NCBI GenBank assembly: GCA_964439885.1
Contig: CAYTPE010000030.1
Span: 1-12,927 of the forward strand
Direction of reading: 5' to 3'
Source of the DNA: CAYTPE01 sp964439885
Lineage (GTDB): Bacteria > Patescibacteriota > Patescibacteriia > Magasanikbacterales > GWA2-37-8
Length of the DNA stretch: 12,927 nt
In this document: one piece after another, positions 1 through 5,928 of the stretch
How the letters are laid out: each line of letters opens with the position of its first letter
How positions within the stretch are numbered: the first letter of the stretch is position 1
Notes under the pieces: model-generated
What the model was told of the DNA's origin: nothing
Seen by the model: only the letters and a program-made list of their open reading frames with translations
Databases searched by the model: none
Made by a program: the position numbers and the translations under genes

Positions 1-12
1 CTTTTTTGCCTG

Positions 13-39
13 CCCGCCTTTGGCGGGGTTACTTTTTTT
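13..39 (+). terminator. Intrinsic terminator reading out of an upstream plus-strand gene
   Basis: A GC-rich hairpin (CCCGCC, loop TTT, GGCGGG, positions 13-27) is followed a few bases later by seven Ts (33-39). The T tract lies on the plus strand, so it would end a gene lying left of the window. No coding region for that gene is visible here. Confidence 0.5.
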
Positions 40-71
40 GACGAGAAAAAAAATAACGCGCGCCGCAGGCG

Positions 72-138
72 AGAGGTAAATGAGTAGAGGGATTCCTCCA
101 CTCGCTGCGACGCTCGGTCGGAATGACAAATAGTGTCA
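72..138. repeat. Dispersed-repeat-like intergenic sequence with small inverted repeats
   Basis: The stretch around 92-128 has alternating CTCGCTGCGA / CGCTCGG blocks ending in GGAATGACA, a style of intergenic repeat found in many copies in some bacterial genomes. A short inverted repeat TGACA/TGTCA (124-138) follows. A related block, TGTCATTGCGAGCGAG, is at about 2119-2134. Copy number outside the window cannot be seen, so the repeat call rests on resemblance. Confidence 0.35.
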
Positions 139-170
139 CGTATGCCCAAATGACGGCAAACCCTCCCTAG

Positions 171-191
171 CCCTCCCTTCGTAAGGGAGGG
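171..191 (-). terminator. Hairpin at the 3' end of the EVE-domain gene
   Basis: A perfect 9-bp inverted repeat (CCCTCCCTT, loop CGT, AAGGGAGGG) ends 3 bases from the stop codon of the gene that finishes at 195. The pairing can extend through CTAG on both sides with a small indel. No strong T tract follows on the minus strand, so it may be a 3'-end stabilising hairpin or a dispersed palindrome rather than a true terminator. Confidence 0.4.
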
Positions 192-194
192 AAG

Positions 195-644
195 CTAGGC
201 AACCTCCATTGCGTGTGCGATGATAGAATAATCTTTTTCTGGAATTTCAAAAAATCCAAACCTGAACATGTACCCCCAATGTGTTTTGTCTTCGATGAAT
301 GATAATTTTTCTATGAGTGGACGAATGTCGGCCTCCTCACTCTCCACATATTCAACATCTCGCCGATACAGCACAAACCCACCACCCATATCGCCCTGAT
401 ACACCTCACCCTCTTTCACCCGCGCCACGGCGGTGAATTTTTGTAGCGGCTCGTCTCCACCAAACGCCACCTTGGGCGAGTAGAACACTATCATATCCCC
501 CGCCTTCAGCCGCTTCATGGGCGCGGCCTTGCCATGGTTGGCCTGCACTATGCCCAGGCGTTTACCTATCTGCACGTGGTCGCGTGATACTACTACCAAC
601 CAATACTTGATGGGTCGTGTAGGAGTGAGAGTGGTCTGGTGCAT
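195..644 (-). CDS. EVE domain-containing protein (UPF0310 family)
   Basis: A 149-aa protein that is essentially one EVE domain, a member of the PUA-like superfamily whose characterised relatives bind modified bases in RNA or DNA. The family signature is clear near the N-terminus: KYWLVVVSRDHV (residues 13-24), then a GKAAPMKRLKAGD block (38-50) and IVFYSPK (52-58). A second conserved stretch, FTAVARVKEGEVYQ, is at 70-83. The length matches stand-alone UPF0310 proteins. The ATG lies just past the stop codon of the YwbE-FrnE gene (stop 648-650), so the two are very probably co-transcribed; the only SD-like string is a GGAG 13 bases upstream inside that gene. The family call is solid. Which modified nucleic acid it reads, and any role in RNA modification or anti-phage defence, cannot be told from sequence. 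Confidence 0.88.
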   Translation of the reverse strand: MHQTTLTPTRPIKYWLVVVSRDHVQIGKRLGIVQANHGKAAPMKRLKAGDMIVFYSPKVAFGGDEPLQKFTAVARVKEGEVYQGDMGGGFVLYRRDVEYVESEEADIRPLIEKLSFIEDKTHWGYMFRFGFFEIPEKDYSIIAHAMEVA

Positions 645-647
645 AGC

Positions 648-1574
648 TTACAATTCGCTCCACACCTGCTCTAACCCCGCCAAAAACTGCACAGTACGTT
701 GCGAGCCGGTGATAGTATATTTGGGATTAAAGCCAATCGAATCTTCTCCGCTCGCTGAAGCTCGCTGCGAAGTCAATTTTTTTGTGATAAAAAATTGAGG
801 TACACCCGTAACTCCAATTTCTTGAGCTCTCGCTTCGTCCTCGCGCACTTCATCGGTATATTCACTGGTGGCATACATTTCTTCCGCTGCTTTCGCGGGA
901 ATACCCAGTTCCACTGCAAGGCTAATCAAAAAAGCGCGGTCGGCAATATTTTTTCCATGCGTAAAATACGCGGCGTGTAATTTTTCCATTGCCGCGCTTT
1001 CTAAATCATATTCTGCGGCCAGGTGTACCAGTCGGTGCGCGTCAAATGAATTGGCTGGCACTGTCTTGTCCATATTAAATGTAAGCCCCACCTCGGCGGC
1101 ATACTGCGTCACGTCCGCGTTCATAGCTTTAGCATCACTCACACTCACGCCTTTGTGCTGTGCCAAATACTCGTGGAGTGTCCCCGCAAATTCTTTGGGC
1201 ATTTCCGGATTTAGTTCGTAACTGTGAAGGACGAGCGTCACCGCATCGCCATGTTCAAATTCTGCTATCGCTTTCTGCAATTCATGCTGCCCGATATAAC
1301 AAAACGGGCATACCACATCAGCCCACACATCAATGCGGATTGTTTTTTGTTTTGGTGTCTGCGATGGCATGGCGCTACTACCATCGACAATATGTTGCAC
1401 CCGCCCCACCTGGCCATCGGTGAGACGCACTTTGATACCGCGATGATGTTCGCTTGAACTGGTGAGAATATCTTGCACAGTACCACGGGTGAGTTTCCCG
1501 GTGGGCTGATCTTTTTTGAGGACGATATCTACGAGCAGGCCGGGTTTGATATTTTTTCGGTATTGATGGTTCAT
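648..1574 (-). CDS. YwbE-like domain fused to FrnE/DsbA-family oxidoreductase
   Basis: A 308-aa protein with two parts in one uninterrupted frame. Residues 1-65 match the small YwbE family (DUF2196): IKPGLLVDIVLKKDQPTG and a LTRGTV...HHRGIKVRL block; its function is unknown. Residues 78-308 are a FrnE-type member of the DsbA family: IDVWADVVCPFCYIG with a CPFC motif (Cys89, Cys92) in a thioredoxin fold, a helical insertion, and the cis-proline loop GVPQFF (Pro259). It probably performs thiol-disulfide chemistry; no signal peptide is seen, so it is likely cytoplasmic, as FrnE proteins are. An internal Met69 could give the FrnE part alone. Residues about 266-284 are extra relative to the usual FrnE path from the ITKK strand to YTITGSQ. 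It is the middle gene of a three-gene cluster, 15 bases after the lipoprotein gene and 3 bases before the EVE gene. Confidence 0.85.
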   Translation of the reverse strand: MNHQYRKNIKPGLLVDIVLKKDQPTGKLTRGTVQDILTSSSEHHRGIKVRLTDGQVGRVQHIVDGSSAMPSQTPKQKTIRIDVWADVVCPFCYIGQHELQKAIAEFEHGDAVTLVLHSYELNPEMPKEFAGTLHEYLAQHKGVSVSDAKAMNADVTQYAAEVGLTFNMDKTVPANSFDAHRLVHLAAEYDLESAAMEKLHAAYFTHGKNIADRAFLISLAVELGIPAKAAEEMYATSEYTDEVREDEARAQEIGVTGVPQFFITKKLTSQRASASGEDSIGFNPKYTITGSQRTVQFLAGLEQVWSEL

Positions 1575-1589
1575 GAAAGCATGTACAAG

Positions 1590-2030
1590 TTATTTGACTT
1601 GCTCCGATAAAATTTTCGTGTTGTCGTGGAATGGTCCATAGTAATAAGGCGGGCCTTCGGTGTCTACTTCTATATAAAAATCATGCGTGTTACCATCGCG
1701 CCACTGTGGGTCTGAATAAAAAATGTAATCAACGGTGTCCTTCTTTGATACAGGATCACAGAATTCGTCGTACGCCGGATCGCATGGAGAAGATTTGCTC
1801 ACCCGAAATATCTCCGCCATAGTATTCGTGCCGAGCTGTTGCCGGGGTTGCACAGTGGTGAGTTCAACCGAAATATAATCTTCCAGTGAATGCACCGTCT
1901 GAGGCGAGGTGGTGGGAGTAGTTGCTGTAGTGGGTGGCGGAGCTACTACCGAAACAGGCTGCGATGAACCACAGCCAGCCAGGGTAAGAAGCGCCGCGCC
2001 GAGGGTAAACAAAGTAAAAGCTTTTTTCAT
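1590..2030 (-). CDS. Putative lipoprotein of unknown function
   Basis: A 146-aa protein with a clear lipoprotein signal: MKKAFTLFTLGAALLTLAGC, with lipobox LAGC placing the acylated cysteine at residue 20. A low-complexity Pro/Thr linker (about 25-45) follows, then a short soluble domain with two further cysteines (CDPAYDEFCDP) and an aromatic C-terminal half. I do not recognise the domain. The ATG at 2030 is preferred because it places the charged MKK at the front of the signal peptide; a GTG 24 bases upstream (2054) would add eight residues. It is the first gene of the cluster with the FrnE fusion and EVE genes. Linkage to a DsbA-like gene and the paired cysteines would allow a disulfide in the mature protein, but that is a guess. 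Confidence 0.7.
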   Translation of the reverse strand: MKKAFTLFTLGAALLTLAGCGSSQPVSVVAPPPTTATTPTTSPQTVHSLEDYISVELTTVQPRQQLGTNTMAEIFRVSKSSPCDPAYDEFCDPVSKKDTVDYIFYSDPQWRDGNTHDFYIEVDTEGPPYYYGPFHDNTKILSEQVK

Positions 2031-2067
2031 ATGTAAAAAAATCAAAGTTAGCACTACTCCATGCTTT

Positions 2068-2097
2068 ATAGTACAGCCGCGCCACTCGGCTCGTCAA
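2068..2097 (-). promoter_or_regulatory. Probable promoter of the lipoprotein/FrnE/EVE cluster
   Basis: On the minus strand, TTGACG (2092-2097) and TACTAT (2068-2073) are separated by 18 bases, giving a start near 2061 and a leader of about 30 bases to the ATG at 2030. The -35 matches five of six consensus bases, the -10 four of six. Position directly upstream of the first gene supports it. Confidence 0.45.
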
Positions 2098-2111
2098 TAA
2101 TATCCTGCGTC

Positions 2112-2146
2112 GTAGCCTGTCATTGCGAGCGAGTCTCAGGATAGGC
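2112..2146. repeat. Palindromic intergenic repeat-like element after merR
   Basis: The gap between the merR stop and the lipoprotein promoter carries TGTCATTGCGAGCGAG flanked by CCTG/CAGG and AGCCT/AGGCC pairs, able to form an imperfect hairpin. It resembles the CTCGC...AATGACA block at 92-128. It may serve as a 3' hairpin for merR, though there is no T tract. Confidence 0.3.
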
Positions 2147-2920
2147 CTATTTATTCACCTCGCAAAAGTACACAATAGCATCACGCAAAAATTTCGCTAA
2201 TCCCAGACGATACTTTTCGTAATACGCTGTGAAGCGCGGATCATCAATATACATCTGCGCCAAATTTTTATACATTGGAAGCGGGCAGTCGTAGAAAAAA
2301 CAAATGCCTTTGTAATGCTCTGCTACCAGCGCCTGTACTTCTTTGCTCGCGATGTCTTTATCCATCGCATCGGCGAGCTTGCGTGTGAGCGCTTCTTGCT
2401 TCTGCTTGAGCTCATCCATTTGAGCTTTGGTCATCTTGCTCACCTTCGCCATACTCTGCTTGTACGCCTCCGTACTCCCCCACCTCTGTTTCACTTCTTC
2501 CTGATAGTGCTTCACATCTTCATCTTTAAACGCGTCGTACAACTCGGCGCCATCTCGTTTGTTCATTGCTAATTGTTTATTGTTAATTGTTTTTTTATTC
2601 ATACGCTTTATGGTGTTATCAATAGTGTTAAGTAATTTTTGGAGCCGCTGCTGCTTGAGTCGGATAAGTTTGCGATGGTCGCGCAGCGCCGCGAGCACCG
2701 TGAAGTCGGAGCTGGTGATAATGCGCTTAATATCTTCGAGACTAAAATCGAGTTCACGAAAAAACAGTATTTGCTGCAAAAGCAATAATTGTTTTTCTTC
2801 GTAGACACGATAGCCGTTGTGCTCCCTCTCGGGAGTAAGCAGGCCGATCTCGTCGTAGTAGTGCAGCATGCGCACACTCACCCCGGCAAGCTCGGCGAGT
2901 TCGTGGACGGTGTAGGACAT
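2147..2920 (-). CDS. MerR-family regulator of TipAL/Mta type (with TipAS effector domain)
   Basis: A 257-aa transcriptional regulator. Residues 1-70 are a canonical MerR winged-helix domain (YTVHELAELAGVSVRMLHYY, then GLLTP and NGYRVY). A coiled-coil dimerisation helix follows (about 75-105). The C-terminal part (about 125-257) matches the TipAS antibiotic-recognition domain: AYKQSMAKVSKMTKAQM, then CFFYDCP and a final RDAIVYFCEV helix. Length is close to the 253 aa of TipAL. Family members bend an over-long promoter into activity on binding amphipathic antibiotics or multidrug ligands. The promoter upstream has exactly this architecture, so autoregulation is likely. A short lysine/asparagine-rich linker (residues 107-122) is encoded by AT-rich repetitive DNA. 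No SD precedes the ATG. The ligand is unknown. Confidence 0.9.
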   Translation of the reverse strand: MSYTVHELAELAGVSVRMLHYYDEIGLLTPEREHNGYRVYEEKQLLLLQQILFFRELDFSLEDIKRIITSSDFTVLAALRDHRKLIRLKQQRLQKLLNTIDNTIKRMNKKTINNKQLAMNKRDGAELYDAFKDEDVKHYQEEVKQRWGSTEAYKQSMAKVSKMTKAQMDELKQKQEALTRKLADAMDKDIASKEVQALVAEHYKGICFFYDCPLPMYKNLAQMYIDDPRFTAYYEKYRLGLAKFLRDAIVYFCEVNK

Positions 2921-2921
2921 G

Positions 2922-3013
2922 TGAAAAGAGTAAAGAATAACGAGTGAAGAATAAAGTGATTGAGCACGCGATCAACTGGCTTACTCCTTACTCTTTATTC
3001 TTTACTCTTTTCA
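2922..3013. repeat. Long inverted repeat in the merR leader
   Basis: Arms 2922-2940 and 2995-3013 are perfect 19-bp inverted repeats (TGAAAAGAGTAAAGAATAA and its complement), separated by 54 bases that continue with partial copies of the same GAGTAAAGAATAA-like unit. The right arm touches the merR -10 element and the left arm stops one base before the merR start codon, so almost the whole leader RNA could fold into one hairpin. It may be a dispersed miniature element or a regulatory leader. Confidence 0.7.
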
Positions 3014-3043
3014 TACTAAACTATCACGTAACGTAAGGGTCAA
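3013..3043 (-). promoter_or_regulatory. MerR-type promoter and operator of merR (19-bp spacer)
   Basis: On the minus strand TTGACC (3038-3043) and TAGTAT (3013-3018) are separated by 19 bases rather than 17, the hallmark of promoters activated by MerR proteins through DNA untwisting. The spacer holds TTACGTTACGTGATAG, resembling the CACGTCACGTG-containing operator I recall for the Streptomyces tipA promoter. Predicted start is near 3006. This fits autoregulation by the adjacent TipAL-like protein. Confidence 0.7.
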
Positions 3044-3087
3044 GGAAGTTATACACAGCCCCATGAAATAAATACCCCATTTTATTG

Positions 3088-3121
3088 TATTACAGTAATA
3101 AGAAGGCGCTTTTAGCCTTAT
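3088..3121 (+). promoter_or_regulatory. Palindrome and hairpin upstream of the small Cys/Met-rich gene
   Basis: TATTAC-A-GTAATA (3088-3100) is a perfect 6+6 palindrome of operator size. It is followed by a hairpin AAGGC/GCCTT (about 3103-3119). Both lie within 45 bases of the ATG at 3133. No confident -35/-10 pair could be placed, so the operator role is inferred from symmetry and position only. Confidence 0.3.
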
Positions 3122-3132
3122 AACCCAATATT

Positions 3133-3504
3133 ATGGAAAACACCACGGAAAACACTGCCTCAACCGAGAAATGCGTCTGCGGTTGCAAACATAATTGGAC
3201 GCACCGCACTCCGGCACGCATTATTGTGGCCATCGCGCTTGGCGTCGTGGTTTTCAGTATCGGTTGGGTGCTCGGTGGACACCACGGCTACGGTTATGGC
3301 TATGGCTATGGACGAACCCACTTTGGCCGAGGCTACGGCATGATGGGCATGGGTGGTATGATGGGTGGCTACCGCTTTGCTCCTGAGCCAGGCGGCAATG
3401 TGCAATATCAATATCGCATGATGCGCCCGCTAAATCTTCAAAACGACGGCACAAACGTACAGCCAGGTGAGCTCAGTCAACCAACAGTGCCTAACAATAA
3501 ATAA
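3133..3504 (+). CDS. Small membrane protein with Cys cluster and Gly/Tyr/Met-rich tail
   Basis: A 123-aa protein with an unusual make-up. A polar N-terminus carries three cysteines and a histidine close together (CVCGCKH, residues 14-20), a plausible metal site. One transmembrane helix follows (about 29-48). It then runs into HH, a GYGYGYGYG repeat (52-60), and a Met/Gly-rich segment MMGMGGMMGG (70-79). The tail is rich in Gln, Asn and Pro. Met-rich and Cys-rich segments are typical of copper-handling proteins, but I know no family for this protein. It is the only plus-strand gene, divergent from merR, and ends in a strong intrinsic terminator. The composition, clean boundaries and terminator support a real gene; metal binding is inference. 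Confidence 0.72.
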   Translation: MENTTENTASTEKCVCGCKHNWTHRTPARIIVAIALGVVVFSIGWVLGGHHGYGYGYGYGRTHFGRGYGMMGMGGMMGGYRFAPEPGGNVQYQYRMMRPLNLQNDGTNVQPGELSQPTVPNNK

Positions 3505-3510
3505 CTTCAT

Positions 3511-3545
3511 AAAAAATCCCGCTTCTAAACAAGGCGGGATTTTTT
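3511..3545 (+). terminator. Strong (bidirectional) intrinsic terminator
   Basis: AAAAAATCCCGC and GCGGGATTTTTT form a 12-bp perfect stem around an 11-base loop, with a T run on either strand. It ends the plus-strand membrane protein gene six bases after its stop and could also serve the convergent gene finishing at 3577. Confidence 0.9.
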
Positions 3546-3576
3546 CTACCAATCGGAAACGATCGCCATTTTAAAT

Positions 3577-3873
3577 TTATACAAACACTCCGCCCCTGCC
3601 CGGCCCATTGCTATGATATCGTGTATTAGTTTTTCCGGTGGCTGCCACCTCCGCGATCAGCTTACGAAGTCCGGTTGCGATTTCTTCCTCGCTCATATTG
3701 TCGGTAGCCCACGCGTAATCGACGCATACCATAAACGAAATGGGATCACGCCCGGCAGCGTGCAGCGTAACCATATAGTACACCTCGTCGGTGCGCTGAT
3801 TGTAGCTGTCGAAACCGGCAGACCAACTATAGCCGTTTGACAATAAAATTGGTTTAGAAAATTCGGGCCACAT
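3577..3873 (-). CDS. Hypothetical small protein
   Basis: A 98-aa soluble protein that I do not recognise. It begins MWPEFSKPILL, has an aromatic middle (NGYSWSAGFDSYN, DEVYYMVTL), then a region with an MVCVDYAWA string and an acidic helix NMSEEEIATGLRKLIAEVAA, and a Gly-rich end. No membrane helix or signal peptide is apparent. The start is uncertain: a TTG at 3894 would add seven residues, but the ATG is the better codon and neither has an SD. It converges on the terminator at 3511-3545 and lies 70 bases after the DUF1761 gene. The mixed alpha/beta composition looks like a genuine protein rather than a chance frame. Confidence 0.6.
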   Translation of the reverse strand: MWPEFSKPILLSNGYSWSAGFDSYNQRTDEVYYMVTLHAAGRDPISFMVCVDYAWATDNMSEEEIATGLRKLIAEVAATGKTNTRYHSNGPGRGGVFV

Positions 3874-3943
3874 ATATGAGTATGAGAAAAGCAAAAGCGA
3901 AGAGAATACATCTTCGCCTGCATTGAGTGTGCTAGAGCTAATT

Positions 3944-4357
3944 TTAGTGCCACGCTCCCAGTATCGCGCCGGCTACCATGAGCGTGCAAAACATATTACC
4001 CGCCTTGAGCCAGAACATGGTTTTGGTACCGCCCCACAGCAGCTCGCCGAGCACGAGCGGCATTACAAATCCGAGCCATACCGTGAAGGCTACCCATAGG
4101 CCGCCGCCGACTGATGTCTGTCCGAAACCGACAATCAACCCAGCGAGAAAGAAAAACATTACGAAGCTGCCGATAAATTGCCCCACATAGCTCCACATCA
4201 TTTTTTTCTTCATCGCTTCTTTTTTTTCAGGAGTCCATGTGTCCATGCCCATGGCATGCATAAACTGTTTGCCGAAGAGCGGACCGTACCAAATACTACC
4301 CACAACCATCGACGAGATTGCCGCGACTAGAATCGCAAGAAAGTTGACTGGAGCCAT
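3944..4357 (-). CDS. DUF1761 family membrane protein
   Basis: A 137-aa integral membrane protein with four predicted helices (about 4-24, 55-76, 82-106, 117-135). The DUF1761 signature is evident: an N-terminal helix followed by SIWYGPLFGKQFM (residues 21-33), then a charged loop (TPEKKEAMKKKM), a Gly-rich pair of helices, and ELLWGGTKTMFWLKAGN (105-121). Length equals the family norm. Function is unknown for the family. On the minus strand TTGTCA-17-TATTAT abuts the ATG directly, which would put the transcription start inside the gene, so the true promoter is unclear. No SD is present. Confidence 0.82.
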   Translation of the reverse strand: MAPVNFLAILVAAISSMVVGSIWYGPLFGKQFMHAMGMDTWTPEKKEAMKKKMMWSYVGQFIGSFVMFFFLAGLIVGFGQTSVGGGLWVAFTVWLGFVMPLVLGELLWGGTKTMFWLKAGNMFCTLMVAGAILGAWH

Positions 4358-4430
4358 ATAATAATATATTTAAAAATATATGACAAGTATAACCTTTTAC
4401 GCACATAAAATCCACAAACTTTCAAGCGTC

Positions 4431-5161
4431 TTAAATGTCAGACGATGCGAGTACGACGCCAGCCGCGTTACGGTGCTCAGCGTTATGCGCTTTCAAGTCG
4501 ATCGCGATCTTCGCTACTACCAGCACCGCGGCACATATCTGCGGCAAATGGAGAAACACGATGCCCGCCGCGCCAATGATAATGGTAAACTGCATGATAA
4601 AAATTCGTTTGTATGGTTTGGCCACCACGGCTTCTAAAATATTTTTGTCGTATGGCTCTTGATATCGTTTGGTGAGAATGGTGTGTGTATAAAAAGAAAA
4701 TCCGTGGCGCGGAGTGGACCAATACCCATCCGGAGGCAAAAATGATGCGCAGGTANNNNNNNNNNTCCGTGGCTGAGTGCGAGCGAAAGCACTGTCCACC
4801 CAAGCCCCGGGACGCGCGACATCATCGCCACCATCTGGCCAAACAGGCTCGTTGTATCGTTGGAACCAAATAAAAATGAAATAACCAGAAGATGCAGCGA
4901 CATAAAAATACCATAGTGCACCACAAAGAAACCCATGAGAATTGGTTTCGCGGCAGTAGGCACATCCGCCGGCAGCGGCTTGAGGCCAAGCAGACACAAA
5001 GTAAATACACCGGTGATAGCGCTTTCCAACCAATAGACGATGACCATGTGAAATACATCCCAGCCTAAAAAAAGGACGCCAAAAAGCGGCACGCAGTTGC
5101 CCACAATGAGCGCGAGCGATGTTTTGTGAGTGGTAGAATTTGTTGGGAATTCTCCATTCAT
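4431..5161 (-). CDS. DUF6498-like membrane protein, interrupted by an assembly gap
   Basis: An integral membrane protein encoded on both sides of ten Ns (4756-4765). The N-terminal 132 residues (5161 down to 4766) have several helices and the WDVFHMVIVYWLES block at 34-47 that I associate with DUF6498. The C-terminal part, ending at the stop 4431-4433, continues in a different frame: FSFYTHTIL, then KPYKRIFIMQFTIIIGAAGIV and a last helix. With the Ns counted literally the frames do not join; a gap length of 3n+2 is needed. An 8-base direct repeat (TCCGTGGC on the plus strand, 4701-4708 and 4766-4773) brackets the gap. Joining its two copies would give LALSHGFSFYTH and a protein of about 221 aa, a natural length. 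It lies between the terminator at 5184 and the DUF1761 gene. Confidence 0.65.
4756..4765. other. Scaffold gap (10 Ns)
   Basis: Ten ambiguous bases mark an assembly join inside the DUF6498-like gene. The reading frames on either side are out of phase, so the number of Ns is a placeholder and not a measured length. Confidence 0.97.
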
Positions 5162-5183
5162 ATGTCAGTGGGCGTACAGTAAC

Positions 5184-5213
5184 AAAAAACAAGGTTTGTG
5201 ACAACCTTATTTT
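5184..5213 (-). terminator. Intrinsic terminator, twin copy A
   Basis: Read on the minus strand the RNA forms an 11-bp stem (AAAATAAGGTT with AACCTTGTTTT, one U-G pair) around loop GTCACA, followed by a T run. It ends the transcript of the 214-aa gene, whose stop is at 5276. It is nearly identical to the element at 6770-6800. Confidence 0.8.
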
Positions 5214-5275
5214 ACTTAAACGATTTGTAATTCTCAGTTTTGGTTGAGGGGAGCTCCGAACAATACAAGGGCATA

Positions 5276-5920
5276 TTACTTCTCGTCGTGTGGCGCTTGC
5301 ACCATGCTCGTATCGAATTCAGTTTGGATTACTCCAAGATAATTTTGGTCTTCACACAAAGAAATCTCAAATTTACCATCTCTCTTGACTCCCTTGGTTG
5401 TTGCGTTATCGGTATAATCAACTAAAAAACGCTCTATAACTAGTCTTCCAACATAACGATCGTTTTTTACACTAAAATCGACTGAATAACAGACTCCAGC
5501 TCGGTTCATACTTGGATAAATTTCATTTTTAAAAAGTTGACGAAGAAGACCCCATTTGGTTTTATCGTATAACGGTGGCTCAATTTGAGCATCCCACACG
5601 CCTCTTGTTTTGACACTATTCACTTGTTCCTGCAAATATGAAATTATACACCCTATCATCTCAGCCGCATCTTCCCGCATAAAAATGGTTTTTCCAACTT
5701 CGTTGTGTAATGGTAGTCGTTTACAACTTTCAAGTAAAAACTGTAAAACACCAACATACTGCCCCGCTGCAGGTCGCAATTCATACATGTACCCTTCGGT
5801 AAAGCCTGGAACAGATTCTACATCTGCCAAAAGTCTTTTTAAATCAGTTAAACAGTGCTCGTCATGTCGTAATGCAGTCGGTTGCTCGACTGCTCCACGT
5901 AGTTCACTAGAATTTGTCAT
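5276..5920 (-). CDS. Hypothetical 214-aa protein
   Basis: A 214-aa soluble protein that I do not recognise. The N-terminal half looks helical (LTDLKRLLADVESV, YVGVLQFLLESCKRLP, EDAAEMIGCIISYLQEQV). The C-terminal half looks like beta strands (AGVCYSVDFSVKNDRYVGR, DGKFEISLCEDQNYLGVIQ). Five cysteines are scattered without a metal-site pattern. There is no signal peptide or membrane helix. It is a single-gene unit: a TATAAT lies just upstream of the ATG and a terminator follows. Its coding sequence is visibly more AT-rich than the copper operon, which would fit recent acquisition, although I have not computed composition. Confidence 0.68.
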   Translation of the reverse strand: MTNSSELRGAVEQPTALRHDEHCLTDLKRLLADVESVPGFTEGYMYELRPAAGQYVGVLQFLLESCKRLPLHNEVGKTIFMREDAAEMIGCIISYLQEQVNSVKTRGVWDAQIEPPLYDKTKWGLLRQLFKNEIYPSMNRAGVCYSVDFSVKNDRYVGRLVIERFLVDYTDNATTKGVKRDGKFEISLCEDQNYLGVIQTEFDTSMVQAPHDEK

Positions 5921-5922
5921 AC

Positions 5923-5928
5923 ATTATA
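5923..5928 (-). promoter_or_regulatory. Consensus -10 element next to the start codon of the 214-aa gene
   Basis: A perfect TATAAT lies two bases upstream of the ATG at 5920, with only a weak -35 (TTGGTT at 5945-5950, 16-base spacer). If used, transcription would begin at or just inside the start codon, giving a leaderless message. A second AT-rich -10-like TATTAT at 5956-5961 would instead give a leader of about 29 bases. Confidence 0.35.

Noticed and set aside
2754..2975. TTG-initiated 73-codon frame after AAGGAG in the merR leader
   Set aside because: Its SD-like spacing and hydrophobic start hinted at a leader peptide, but most of it overlaps merR out of frame and its start lies in repeat sequence.
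3289..3312. Tandem GGCTAT repeats as a possible CRISPR or microsatellite array
   Set aside because: They encode the in-frame GYGYGYGYG run of the small membrane protein; there are no spacers.
4358..4386. TTGTCA-17-TATTAT promoter for the DUF1761 gene
   Set aside because: The -10 ends right at the ATG, so transcription would begin inside the gene; the region is also simple AT-rich sequence.
4634..4755. Continuation of the DUF6498-like frame straight through the Ns
   Set aside because: The resulting tail loses the hydrophobic C-terminal helices. The alternative frame keeps them, so the literal frame is an artefact of the N count.
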